A stretch of DNA of 46,957 nt from an uncultured Bacteroidales bacterium. GTDB lineage: Bacteria > Bacteroidota > Bacteroidia > Bacteroidales > Bacteroidaceae. The stretch lies in assembly GCA_902775375.1 (NCBI GenBank), contig CACYLU010000017.1, forward strand, positions 1-46,957. The letters are read 5' to 3'. Position 1 is the stretch's first letter; every line of letters begins with the position of its first letter. The notes beneath the pieces are model-generated. The model ran no database searches. It worked only from the letters and a program-made list of their open reading frames with translations, and was not told where the DNA came from. The position numbers were made by a program, and so were the translations under genes. This document shows, one piece after another, positions 1 through 8,010 of this stretch.

Positions 1-79
1 CTGTCAACCATTTAAACATGAGTGGAAGATCTGTTTCCGTAAAATCTCGGATTGTTATTTCATCTTTTTCTATTTTCAC
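1..79 (-). CDS. GNAT acetyltransferase, N-terminal 26 residues only (runs off window)
   Basis: A reading frame starts at a GTG at 79-77 and continues past the left edge. Its visible residues include ITIRDFTETDLPLMFKWLT, which resembles the beginning of GNAT acetyltransferases of the aminoglycoside 6'-N-acetyltransferase type (the family often opens with an IRDxxxxDxPLxxKWL pattern). A good ribosome binding site, GGGGAGGA, lies just upstream of the GTG and supports this start; an in-frame ATG close by is absent. It lies downstream of thiL on the same strand with about 75 bp between. Only the first strand and helix of the fold are visible, so substrate cannot be judged; resistance should not be assumed. 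Confidence 0.55.
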   Translation of the reverse strand, partial: MKIEKDEITIRDFTETDLPLMFKWLT

Positions 80-153
80 GTAATCCTCCCCGCAAACTGC
101 GATTTGAATTATTCTATCATGAGCAACACAAATGTAAAAAGGGAGAAATTTTT

Positions 154-1191
154 TCAATTCTGTTTTTTTAATGGGTTCCATCCTTGTGCCTTTAACTCAA
201 ACTCCTGTCCGTCGCGAGTAACTAAGGCACATCCCAACTCTGGTTTAGTGATGTGGCCAATCAGGCGTATGTCGCTGATTTCTTTTACCTTTTCGTGGCA
301 GGCCAAAGGTACGGTGAACAGCAATTCATAGTCTTCGCCACCATTCAGCGCACAAGTGGTGAGGTTCATGTTAAATTCCTCTGCCATAGCTGCTGTTTGG
401 TAGTCAATGGGCAGATGCTCCTCGTAAACCCTGCAACCTTTGTTGCTCTGCTTGCAGATGTGCATCAGTTCAGACGACAAGCCGTCAGAAATATCCATCA
501 TGGAAGTAGGCTGGATGCCTGCCTCAGCCAGTTTCTCGATAATGTCCTTGCGGGCCTCAGGCTTCAGTTGGCGTTCCAAGATGTATTCCCTGCCTGCAAA
601 ATCAGGTTGCACATCCTTATCGGCACCAGTCAGCACCTTCTTCTCGCGCTCCAATAGTTGCAATCCCATATAAGCTGCACCTAAGTTGCCACTCACACAA
701 ATCAGGTCAGTCTCTTGTGCACCATTGCGATACACCACTTTGTCTTTATCTGCTTCGCCTATGCAAGTGATACTGATGGTCAAGCCTGTGAGCGATGATG
801 TAGTGTCGCCACCTACGATGTCAACATTGTAGTTTTCACACGCAAGTCGAATCCCCGCATAGAGTTGTTCCATATCCTCAACAGAGAATCGTTTTGACAC
901 ACCCAGAGATACTGTAATTTGTTTTGGAGTGCCATTCATGGCGTAGATATCGCTGAAATTCACCACTGCTGCTTTGTAGCCCAAGTGCTTTAGAGGCGTA
1001 TATACTAAGTCGAAGTGAACACCCTCCAACAAAAGATCGGTCGTTACCAGTACTTGCTTATCAATAGGATAGGAGAGGACAGCTGCATCATCGCCAATGC
1101 CTTTTAAGGTCGATGCATGCATAGGCTTGATACCTTCTGTAAGGTGATCTATCAGTCCAAACTCTCCTAATGTTGCTATTTCTGTTCTCAT
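154..1191 (-). CDS. thiL: Thiamine-monophosphate kinase ThiL
   Basis: ThiL phosphorylates thiamine monophosphate with ATP to give thiamine diphosphate, the last step of cofactor synthesis, in the cytosol. The protein is about 345 residues, a normal length for the family. It shows the family signatures in order: GDDAAVL near residue 35, LLEGVHFD near 55, GGDTTSS near 125, an ISDGLSSEL segment in the middle and GGEDYELLFT near the C-terminus; the acidic residues in these bind magnesium and the phosphates. The ATG at 1191 is chosen; a longer reading from an upstream TTG adds only two residues. It follows the purine nucleoside phosphorylase gene by 10 bp on the same strand, so the two are probably one transcript. 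No thiamine riboswitch was noticed upstream. Confidence 0.95.
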   Translation of the reverse strand: MRTEIATLGEFGLIDHLTEGIKPMHASTLKGIGDDAAVLSYPIDKQVLVTTDLLLEGVHFDLVYTPLKHLGYKAAVVNFSDIYAMNGTPKQITVSLGVSKRFSVEDMEQLYAGIRLACENYNVDIVGGDTTSSLTGLTISITCIGEADKDKVVYRNGAQETDLICVSGNLGAAYMGLQLLEREKKVLTGADKDVQPDFAGREYILERQLKPEARKDIIEKLAEAGIQPTSMMDISDGLSSELMHICKQSNKGCRVYEEHLPIDYQTAAMAEEFNMNLTTCALNGGEDYELLFTVPLACHEKVKEISDIRLIGHITKPELGCALVTRDGQEFELKAQGWNPLKKQN

Positions 1192-1201
1192 AATCAAATA
1201 T

Positions 1202-2011
1202 TTATGAGCGATTAATCATTTCGCGCATCAAAGCCAGCATTTGAGGCTCTACCATAGCTGCAGCTTTCTGCACTTCCTCATGACTTGCTTCTACGGCATA
1301 TTCACCCACACCCATATCAGTGATGGCTGAGATACCGAATATCTTCAAGCCACAATGCACGGCCACAATCACCTCAGGAACGGTAGACATACCTACAGCA
1401 TCGGCACCCCATATTCTATACATATTATATTCGGCAGGAGTCTCGAATGTAGGGCCCTGGGTGGCCAGATACACACCATGCTGCAACCTGATGTTCAATT
1501 CTTCAGCTATCACATCTGCTTTGTGTATCAACTCCTTGTCATACACATTCTTCATGCCTGGGAAGCGTGGCCCATAAGGCACGTTAGGTCCCCAGAGAGG
1601 ATTACCGCACATAAAATTAATATGGTCAGTCAGCACCATCAGGTCGCCCACCTTGAAATGAGGGTTACAGCCACCACTGGCGTTTGACACAAACAGCGTC
1701 TTTACACCCAGTTCACGGAACACCCTGATAGGGAAAGTCACCTGTTGCAGCGAGTAGCCCTCGTAGAAGTGGAATCTTCCCTGCATGGCAATCACTTCTT
1801 TATTGCCCAACTTACCAATAATCAGTTTTCCCTTGTGTCCTTCCACCGTAGATACAGGGAAGTTAGGGATATCATGATACATAATCTCAGTTTGGTCAGT
1901 AATCTCCTGAGCCAGACCACCTAAACCTGTACCTAAAATAATGGCAGTTTCAGGGCAAGTCTTAATCTTCCCCTTCAGAAACTCAGCAGTTTGTTGAATC
2001 TTCCTAAGCAT
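1202..2011 (-). CDS. punA: Purine nucleoside phosphorylase (inosine/guanosine type)
   Basis: This enzyme cleaves purine nucleosides with phosphate to give the free base and ribose 1-phosphate, for purine salvage in the cytosol. The 269-residue length and motifs match the trimeric PNP family: ILGTGLGGL near the N-terminus (phosphate loop), GHKGKLIIGKL, RFHFYEGYS, VSNASGGC, a loop reading DHINFMCGNPLWGPN, and GPTFETPAEYNMYRIWGAD followed by VGMSTVPEV. The asparagine of AITDMG in the mammalian style is replaced by the microbial ITDMGVG form. The ATG at 2011 is chosen over an in-frame TTG three codons earlier. It is transcribed with thiL. A Bacteroidota promoter sits just upstream at 2041-2071, so expression does not need the lpxK transcript, from which it is separated by 1.7 kb of decayed sequence. 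Confidence 0.95.
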   Translation of the reverse strand: MLRKIQQTAEFLKGKIKTCPETAIILGTGLGGLAQEITDQTEIMYHDIPNFPVSTVEGHKGKLIIGKLGNKEVIAMQGRFHFYEGYSLQQVTFPIRVFRELGVKTLFVSNASGGCNPHFKVGDLMVLTDHINFMCGNPLWGPNVPYGPRFPGMKNVYDKELIHKADVIAEELNIRLQHGVYLATQGPTFETPAEYNMYRIWGADAVGMSTVPEVIVAVHCGLKIFGISAITDMGVGEYAVEASHEEVQKAAAMVEPQMLALMREMINRS

Positions 2012-2040
2012 ATCACACAAAGTTTATAGTTATTATTCAG

Positions 2041-2071
2041 CGAAGATACAGATTTTTTTTCTTTTCCCCAA
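2041..2071 (-). promoter_or_regulatory. Promoter of punA-thiL
   Basis: On the minus strand, TTG (2071-2069) is followed after 20 bp by TATCTTCG (2048-2041), a common variant of the Bacteroidota -7 box TAnnTTTG. Transcription would start near 2034, giving a leader of about 23 nt before the punA ATG. Confidence 0.6.
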
Positions 2072-2081
2072 CTTTTACCAG

Positions 2082-2601
2082 CTATTTTAGGAATCCTCGG
2101 CGTCTCCCCATATAGCAGACAATGGAAGCCCCGATGTGATACACCTCATCATCAATCAGCAGGAAACGATCGTGGGCTTTGTTGAATAGCTCCACTTTGA
2201 CAGGAGGGTACTGGGCATTGTGCTTGTTGATGTCCAATTGCAGTTGCCCACTGGCGGAACTCTATGCCTCGTTTGGTATTAATTCTGAATCCTACTGAAA
2301 TAATGACATCAAGATTGTAGAATTCTATTTTACGTTTTACAATTCTTTTCCCTTCTTGACGAACTAGTTCCAAAATGGAACAAGTTGAATCTTTTCTCAG
2401 TTCGTTGGTTTCATAAATATTTTGGAGATGTTTTGTGACAGCCTGACGTCCAGTTCCAAACAGTTCCGCCATCTGTTGCTGATTTAGCCACACCGTTTCA
2501 TCCTCCATCCTCACTTCCAGTCTGATGGTTTCGTCTGGCTGATACATCACGATTTCGCCCTTTGCACCGTCGAGTGCACTTTGATTCATAGTTGTTTCCA
2601 T
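2082..2601 (-). pseudogene. Decayed RhuM-family gene joined to an ORF6N-type C-terminal fragment
   Basis: The first ~118 residues from the ATG at 2601 read as an intact RhuM-family N-terminus, with a helix-turn-helix-like stretch WLNQQQMAELFGTGRQAV and a later FYNLDVIISVGFRI then FRQWAT. After that the original frame turns into unrelated residues. In the next frame the DNA encodes QLQLDINKHNAQYPPVKVEL and then KAHDRFLLIDDEVYHIGAS, which resembles the tail domain I associate with ORF6N-type phage or accessory proteins. The tail is itself cut short and ends at a TAG at 2084-2082. So an internal deletion near 2248 fused two parts out of frame, and the 3' end is lost. RhuM-like proteins are accessory genes often linked to restriction or phage islands; their biochemical role is poorly known. 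A promoter is still recognisable at 2633-2663. Confidence 0.75.
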
Positions 2602-2632
2602 TGCTAAGAATGATATTAATTATTATTCGCTG

Positions 2633-2663
2633 CGAAGATACTACTATTTCTTGCAATCCCAAA
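2633..2663 (-). promoter_or_regulatory. Promoter-like site of the RhuM remnant
   Basis: On the minus strand TTTG (2663-2660) is followed after 19 bp by TATCTTCG (2640-2633), the expected spacing for the Bacteroidota primary sigma factor. It lies about 30 bp ahead of the broken gene's ATG. Confidence 0.5.
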
Positions 2664-3060
2664 CGTTTGCTTGCCTTTTTACAAAGCAAGCCCGATAAGA
2701 CTCCCTTACCGAGCTTTACTTTTTTACAAATAGATAGGACCATGTCCCATACAGCTCGAAGTGCTGATAGCTGTCAGTGCAGCCGTAATGCCGTTTAGCT
2801 TGTCCTGGATGAATAATTAACTGTAACAATAAGTCAAAGATCGTTTTGCGAAGAAATACTGTCTTGGTGTTATTTTTCAATTGCTTTGCAAAGTTAATAA
2901 ATATATTGTATATATGCAAATGATATAATAAAAAATATTATATTATTTTGTATTTTTTCTTCAACTAACCATTTGCCCTATGCAAACTGCCCTTGTCTTT
3001 ATGTGCATAAACATGTACTGCCCTCTGCTGTCCCATAAACGCCCAGGAAGCCCCCAAATC

Positions 3061-3120
3061 GTTTAGCGGAAGTAAAAGGTGGGTTTAGCAGAACTAAACG
3101 GTCTGTTTAGCGGAAGTAAA
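3061..3120. repeat. Three copies of a GTTTAGCGGAAGTAAA-type repeat
   Basis: GTTTAGCGGAAGTAAA occurs at 3061-3076 and 3105-3120. Between them, at 3083-3099, is GTTTAGCAGAACTAAAC, the same motif with two changes; this copy is nearly palindromic (GTTTAG / CTAAAC). The copies are evenly spaced, 22 bp start to start. Confidence 0.75.
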
Positions 3121-3196
3121 GCCCAGTTCTTTCAAAGCACTCATATTCCCCCAGATTTATTCATTGTTGTATATGCTGAAACTATGCATATCCATG

Positions 3197-3360
3197 CGGG
3201 CGTTGCAAGTTGCAAGTTGCATTTGCTGAAAACTACTATGTAATTTGAAAATAAGTTGAATTGCTTTTATATATTATATAAATATATAAATTTTTAGAAG
3301 TCATGTTTAGCCAATGAAAAATGAAAAACATCAGATGCAACTTGCAACGCGCAACGCCCG
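3197..3360. repeat. 26-bp imperfect inverted repeat flanking ~112 bp of AT-rich DNA
   Basis: The left arm at 3197-3222 begins CGGGCGTTGCAAGTTGC and the right arm at 3335-3360, read on the opposite strand, begins CGGGCGTTGCGCGTTGC. The 26-bp arms match at 24 positions. Within the left arm TTGCAAG is itself repeated. The enclosed sequence is AT-rich and has no gene. This could be a miniature inverted-repeat element, a REP-like palindrome or a remnant of an insertion. Confidence 0.7.
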
Positions 3361-3531
3361 TTAGCAAGTGATGTCTGACTTAGTATCAAATTTGCTCAAA
3401 AGTCCTCAAATGTTAAATCTTCACCTAACTATGAAAATAAATCAGCTTTCATAGTAGCGATGTGAAATATTGTCGTACCTACAATACCGTTGTTTTCTGC
3501 AAGTTTCATTTTTCTGAGTTTGCTTGCATCG

Positions 3532-3566
3532 AGCCGTGCCGTCTGTGAAGATAGTACGGCTTTTTT
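3532..3566 (+). terminator. Terminator-like hairpin without an upstream gene
   Basis: AGCCGT (3532-3537) or the adjacent GCCGT (3538-3542) can pair with ACGGCT (3556-3561), directly followed by a run of T residues. No plus-strand gene precedes it. A -7-like box TATCTTTG follows at 3604-3611. Together they look like the junction between two lost plus-strand genes. Confidence 0.35.
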
Positions 3567-3696
3567 GTTTCCTTTTGTGAACATAGATTTCGCAAAACTG
3601 ATTTATCTTTGCATCCGTAAAAAAGCAGTATAAATACAAATCTGCAAGCCTTGTGTTTCTTATAAGGTTAGTGGGAATAAGATTGTGCCAATAAGG

Positions 3697-4839
3697 TCAG
3701 CTGGTGATGCTGGATCTTGATTTAGCTGAGTTTGGCGTAACATTTCCTCCATCTACAAACTCCAGGATACTTTGATTGAAGGCGCCCTCTTGGTCGAATA
3801 GCAGCTTGATTTTGATGGGGAGGGCATAGAGATGCTGCTTGAAGGTGTTGTCCAGCTGGGAAGAGAAAGACTGCAGACGGGCAGCATCTTTTTGGGTGGT
3901 GATGATGATGCTTCTTGGCGGCAACTGTGCAAACTTGTGTTGCATCTGTTGCAAGTCGCTGGCAGTGAAGTCGTGATGATCGGGATAGGCCAACAACTCC
4001 ACATGGGGGGTGAGGGTCTTTAGGTAGGCTATCATGGGCTCGGGATGGGCAATGCCTGTAACGGCCAGCAGATGGCAGGAGGCATCGATGGATGTTGTAT
4101 CATCATGAGAATTGTTGCGCATGTGTTGGGGCTCGGCAAACACTGGCTGTGGCGCACCATAGGTGATGGTGGAGAAGTAGAGTTGCTGATGGGGCAGTAG
4201 GTTTAATTCTGCCTTGATCTTCTGGGCTTCGGCTTCAGATAAATCAGAAGGGCACTTGGTCACCACCACAATATGCGCTCTCTTGGCTCCTGCTTTGCTC
4301 TCACGCAGTCGGCCAGCTGGCAGCAGCATGTCTCTGGTATAAAGGCGATGGTAGTCGGTGAGCAGGATATTGAGACCTGCCTTGACTGCCCTGTGCTGAA
4401 AGGCGTCGTCCAGAATGATGGCATCAACTTTGGGTTGTACTAGCATGAGTTGTTCGATGCCGTGACAACGGTCTTCATCCACCGCAACAGTGATGCCTGG
4501 ATGGTTGTGCAGCAGTTGCCAGGGCTCGTCGCCGATGGCTTGTGCTGTGCTTTGTGGAGTGGCCATGAGATAGCCTTTGGTGTGGCGCTTATAGCCTCGG
4601 CTGAGGGTGGCTACTTGCAGGCCTTTTGACTGCAACAGTTCGATGAGGTATTCGGTGTGGGGCGTCTTGCCTGTGCCTCCTACGGCCAGGTTGCCCACGC
4701 AAATGACGGGCAGGGGGTAGCTTTTCGACGCTATCCACTGCTGGTCGTACAGCATATTGCGAAACTTGGTGCCTACGCCGTAGACGAGCGACATAGGCAC
4801 CAGGCTGTTATAAATCTGTATTTTATTGCGTGTTACCAA
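3697..4839 (-). CDS. lpxK: Tetraacyldisaccharide 4'-kinase LpxK
   Basis: LpxK phosphorylates the 4' position of the lipid A disaccharide with ATP at the inner membrane, the sixth step of lipid A synthesis. The 380-residue frame has the amphipathic/membrane-associated N-terminus typical of the family, then a P-loop VGNLAVGGTGKT at about residues 48-59, a LSRGYKR motif, a VDEDRC segment, DAFQHR (family DDxFQH) and a DHHDFTASDL motif near residue 285. The start is a TTG at 4839, three bases after the sppA stop and in the same frame as sppA. No ATG is available before Met16, and the conserved IQIYNSLVPMSLVYG segment must be included, so the TTG is preferred. It sits directly behind sppA, implying co-transcription. 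The last ~20 residues, rich in Ser and Asn, look unlike the family and may result from the rearranged DNA downstream. Confidence 0.93.
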   Translation of the reverse strand: MVTRNKIQIYNSLVPMSLVYGVGTKFRNMLYDQQWIASKSYPLPVICVGNLAVGGTGKTPHTEYLIELLQSKGLQVATLSRGYKRHTKGYLMATPQSTAQAIGDEPWQLLHNHPGITVAVDEDRCHGIEQLMLVQPKVDAIILDDAFQHRAVKAGLNILLTDYHRLYTRDMLLPAGRLRESKAGAKRAHIVVVTKCPSDLSEAEAQKIKAELNLLPHQQLYFSTITYGAPQPVFAEPQHMRNNSHDDTTSIDASCHLLAVTGIAHPEPMIAYLKTLTPHVELLAYPDHHDFTASDLQQMQHKFAQLPPRSIIITTQKDAARLQSFSSQLDNTFKQHLYALPIKIKLLFDQEGAFNQSILEFVDGGNVTPNSAKSRSSITS

Positions 4840-4842
4840 ATC

Positions 4843-6642
4843 TTATTTGATGATGATGTTATAAGGCATTCTGGCCTGTATACGGTCTAACTTATCCATC
4901 TGACTGATGGTATAGACGTCGTTGAAAATCTTGGCTGCATCGCCCTTGAGCATCTGCTGACGGATGGTATTGTCTTTCATGTCGCTGAACATGCTGAATA
5001 AACCTCCTTCTTGCTCAGGATAGCTCTTGAGGGTATAGCCTTCAACGCCTGCTTTCTTAACGGCAATGTCGATGGCGTCGTCAAGTCCGCCCAGCACATC
5101 AACCAAACCACGCTCCAGCGCCATTGTGCCTGTCCATACACGACCCTGACCGATGGCATCAATCTCTGCCTGTGTCATACCGCGACCATCGGCACAACGG
5201 GTGGTAAACAGGTCGTAACCCTTTTCCACCATCTTTTGCATCAGTGCTTTCTCATATTCTGTCATTGGACGGAGCGTGTTGCCCATATCGGCCAGATCGT
5301 TGGTCTTCTCTGTGTCGATGCTCACACCCACCTTCTTGGCTACTGACTCGAAATTAGGTACTATGCCAAAGATGCCGATAGAGCCTGTGAGGGTGGTGGG
5401 CTCTGCCACGATGGTGTCGGCATTGCAGCTGATGTAATAACCACCAGAAGCTGCGTAGTCGCCCATAGACACGATGACTGGTTTCTTCTCCTTCAGCTGA
5501 CTGATGGCGTGCCAGATCTGCTCTGAACCGTAGGCACTGCCTCCAGGTGAGTTAACGCGGAAGACAACAGCCTTCACGTCGTCGTCGTCCTTCAACTTGC
5601 GCAGGTCTTTGATAACCTTCTCGGAGTTGATGCCTTCGTCACTACTTGACAGAAGGGCAGTTGTACCGTCGATTTCACCCACTGCATAATACACAGCTAC
5701 GATGTTTCCGCTCTTGTCCCTAGGCGTATTGCGCTTCACACCACGCATGTCTGCTACAGAATAGGAACTTACTTTCTTGTCTTCTTCAAGACCCATATAA
5801 CGATTTAAGTAGGCACGAACGTCGTTCTTGTAGATCAGAGAATCCACCAGTCCGGCAGCAATCAGTTCCTGTCCGCTCTTGAACATGGCACCTTCGTCGG
5901 CAATCTTCTCCAAAGCCTCTTTGCTGATGTTGCGTGAAGCAGCCACATCGTCAGAGAATTTCTGCCAGATAGAGCCCAGGTAAGCAGCTACCTGCTCGCG
6001 GTTGGCATCGCTCATGCTGGTGAGCATGAATGGTTCAACGGCACTCTTGAAGGTGCCTACCTTGAAGATCTGTACCTCGATGCCGAGCTTGTCCATCAAG
6101 TCTTTGTAGAACATGTTTATGCCTGCCAGGCCGTGCCAGTCGAGACTGCCCTGAGGGTTAATCAGCACCTTGTCGGCAGTGCTGGCCAGGTAGTATTGCA
6201 GTTGCTCATAGTTGTCACCATAAGCGATGATGAACTTGCCTGATTCCTTGAAACTGACCAGTGCGTTGTGGATGGCTTCTACTGAAGCAGGCTGTGCGTC
6301 GAGCGTACCAGCCAGCAGATAGATGCCTTTGATATTATCGTTGTCCTTGGCTTTCTTGATGGCGGAGAGGATATCGTCGAGGCCCATCGTATCCGTACTG
6401 CCCATAGGATTGATGCTGCTCAGGAAATCGAGTGGGGAACTCTCTGGAGCACGTTCGGAAATGATGCCATTCAACTCAAGCCTTAATACGGAATTGTCGT
6501 CAATAGTTACATCTTTGTCAGATGAAGAGGCGAGTCCAAAGACAGTAAGTACGCCTAAAAACATGATGACCACACCAGCAACAATGATGCCTACAACTGT
6601 GGCCAAAACATACTTGAAGAAATCTTTCATTGCTTTTTTCAA
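4843..6642 (-). CDS. sppA: Signal peptide peptidase SppA, 67K type
   Basis: SppA is a membrane-anchored serine protease that degrades signal peptides left after secretion and other membrane-inserted peptides. The 599-residue length matches the tandem-domain (67K) type. An N-terminal transmembrane helix covers about residues 10-37. The catalytic lysine is visible in GTFKSAVEPF (K199) in the first domain and the nucleophile in GDYAASGGYYISC (S399) in the second, the same one-residue-per-domain arrangement as E. coli SppA. A second conserved block, RVNSPGGSA, lies near 362-370. It is the first gene of the sppA-lpxK transcript. A -7 box TACCTTTG lies on the minus strand at 6672-6665, about 25 bp before the ATG. 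The gene is intact. Confidence 0.95.
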   Translation of the reverse strand: MKKAMKDFFKYVLATVVGIIVAGVVIMFLGVLTVFGLASSSDKDVTIDDNSVLRLELNGIISERAPESSPLDFLSSINPMGSTDTMGLDDILSAIKKAKDNDNIKGIYLLAGTLDAQPASVEAIHNALVSFKESGKFIIAYGDNYEQLQYYLASTADKVLINPQGSLDWHGLAGINMFYKDLMDKLGIEVQIFKVGTFKSAVEPFMLTSMSDANREQVAAYLGSIWQKFSDDVAASRNISKEALEKIADEGAMFKSGQELIAAGLVDSLIYKNDVRAYLNRYMGLEEDKKVSSYSVADMRGVKRNTPRDKSGNIVAVYYAVGEIDGTTALLSSSDEGINSEKVIKDLRKLKDDDDVKAVVFRVNSPGGSAYGSEQIWHAISQLKEKKPVIVSMGDYAASGGYYISCNADTIVAEPTTLTGSIGIFGIVPNFESVAKKVGVSIDTEKTNDLADMGNTLRPMTEYEKALMQKMVEKGYDLFTTRCADGRGMTQAEIDAIGQGRVWTGTMALERGLVDVLGGLDDAIDIAVKKAGVEGYTLKSYPEQEGGLFSMFSDMKDNTIRQQMLKGDAAKIFNDVYTISQMDKLDRIQARMPYNIIIK

Positions 6643-6664
6643 TTAAAAGTTTGGTTTTATCGAG

Positions 6665-6672
6665 CAAAGGTA
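6665..6672 (-). promoter_or_regulatory. -7 box of the sppA-lpxK promoter
   Basis: TACCTTTG on the minus strand fits the Bacteroidota consensus TAnnTTTG. No clear TTTG is found at the -33 position, so only the -7 box is called. Confidence 0.5.
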
Positions 6673-6727
6673 GTAATTGTTGGAGAAAACTACGAAAAAA
6701 ACGACGATAATTTACCAATTAGATGCT

Positions 6728-6776
6728 AAAGGGCTGATTCTCCAAGGCTAAAAGCCTCTTTGAATCTGCCCTTTTT
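6728..6776 (-). terminator. Hairpin ending the MATE-DUF3737-patB operon
   Basis: AAAGGGC (6728-6734) pairs with GCCCTTT (6768-6774); GATTC/GAATC extends the stem and AGGCT/AGCCT forms the tip. It lies 26 bp past the last stop codon. T tracts flank both sides unequally, so it could act in both directions, also shielding the sppA promoter. Confidence 0.55.
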
Positions 6777-6801
6777 AACATTTATAGTAGAACAATATAT
6801 T

Positions 6802-8010
6802 TTAGATTAAATCGTGCAGCCCCTTAACGATGCGTTTCAGTCCTTCCTCGAGGCGTTGACGCGGACAAGCCAGGTTGATGCGTATGAAACGGTTGTCACC
6901 ATACATGGAGCCATCGTTCACCAATACTTGTTGATGCTTAAGTAGGTACTCTTCGAGAGAAAGATGAGGTGCGTCGAGACCACAATGAGAGAGTGTAGCA
7001 CCGTCTGCTCGTTTGGCCAACACTACTGAACAATCTACCCAAGCCAGGTAGGTTCCCTCCAATTTTGTGATAGGAAATTGGGGAAGTTCTTTCTCAAAGT
7101 ACTGCTTTAGGTAATTGTAGTTACCAAGCAGATATTCATTGAGTTGACGCAACCATTCTGCACCATCGTCTGTGTAGGCTGCTTGCAGAGCAATCACACC
7201 AAATGGGTTGACGTCGCACACCTCGTTGATGTTGATGGCACGATCAATTTTTTGGCGATAATCAGGGTTGTCGCTGATGATGTTGGCTATCTGCAGACCA
7301 GCAGTATTGAATGCTTTCGATGGTGCATTGCAAGTGATAGAGTGATGTTGCATTTCCTCGCTGATGGATGCAAAAGGAACATACTTGTAGCCAGGATACA
7401 CAAACTCGCAATGTATCTCGTCGCTCACCACCAGTACGTCGTGACGGATGCAGATATCACCCAATTGCTTCAACTCTTCACGAGTCCACACTCGGCCAGC
7501 TGGGTTATGAGGGTTGCAGAGCAGCAACAGTTTGGCTTTTGGATTGGCTGCTTTGCGCTCCAAATCCTCAAAGTCCATTGCATAAGTATGGTCTTTGTAG
7601 AGCAACTTGTTCTCTACTATCTCGCATCCATTGTTGCGAATGGAGGAGAAGAAGCAGTTATAGACAGGCGTTTGCACAATTACCTGGTCGCCAGGCTGGG
7701 TGAACGCCTTGATGATAACGGATAAGGCAGGCACCACACCAGAGGTGTAGAGTATCCATTCCTTCTGCAAGTTGGTCCACCCATGACGATTCTTGAACCA
7801 GTTGACCACTGAGTCGTAGTAACTGTCAGGCACTTGGGTATAGCCGAAAACGCCGTGTGCCACACGTTTCTGCAGGGCTTCAACGACGCATGGGGCTGTT
7901 TTGAAGTCCATATCGGCCACCCACATGGGAATCACGCCTTCTGCACAGGAATCCCACTTATAGCTGTTGGTATTACGGCGTTCAACTAACTCGTCGAAAT
8001 TGTACTTCAT
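6802..8010 (-). CDS. PatB/MalY-type PLP-dependent C-S lyase
   Basis: A fold-type I aminotransferase-like enzyme of the MalY/PatB group. Members cleave the C-S bond of cystathionine, cysteine or cysteine conjugates, giving pyruvate, ammonia and a thiol. The 402-residue protein has PMWVADMDF near residue 28 (a hallmark of MalY/PatB), NPHNPAGR at 166-173, the PLP-phenol-binding SDEIH at 196-200 and the Schiff-base lysine in APSKAFNTAGLQ (K232). The ATG at 8010 overlaps the DUF3737 stop by four bases (ATGA), so the two are translationally coupled; a TTG reading seven codons longer is rejected. With a MATE exporter two genes upstream, one idea is processing and export of a cysteine conjugate. Its substrate cannot be told from sequence. 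Confidence 0.88.
   Translation of the reverse strand: MKYNFDELVERRNTNSYKWDSCAEGVIPMWVADMDFKTAPCVVEALQKRVAHGVFGYTQVPDSYYDSVVNWFKNRHGWTNLQKEWILYTSGVVPALSVIIKAFTQPGDQVIVQTPVYNCFFSSIRNNGCEIVENKLLYKDHTYAMDFEDLERKAANPKAKLLLLCNPHNPAGRVWTREELKQLGDICIRHDVLVVSDEIHCEFVYPGYKYVPFASISEEMQHHSITCNAPSKAFNTAGLQIANIISDNPDYRQKIDRAININEVCDVNPFGVIALQAAYTDDGAEWLRQLNEYLLGNYNYLKQYFEKELPQFPITKLEGTYLAWVDCSVVLAKRADGATLSHCGLDAPHLSLEEYLLKHQQVLVNDGSMYGDNRFIRINLACPRQRLEEGLKRIVKGLHDLI

Larger units (their letters stand above)
2664..3660. other. About 1 kb without a recognisable gene, between lpxK and the RhuM remnant
   Basis: No frame here reads as a known protein; the short open frames on either strand lack family motifs. 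The stretch is AT-rich in places (around 2900-2960 and 3240-3300) and contains three copies of a 16-17 bp TTTAGC motif, a 26-bp inverted repeat and, near 3532-3612, a terminator-like hairpin followed by a promoter-like box on the plus strand. It looks like a scar of past insertions in an otherwise conserved gene order. Confidence 0.6.

Noticed and set aside
2716-2919. Minus-strand 67-residue frame ending in SYLFVKK
   Set aside because: No recognisable domain and no start signal. It might be the tail of a lost gene but nothing shows which.
3442-3639. Minus-strand 65-residue frame in the lpxK-punA gap
   Set aside because: No family motif, unusual composition and it runs through a terminator-like hairpin and a promoter-like box on the other strand.
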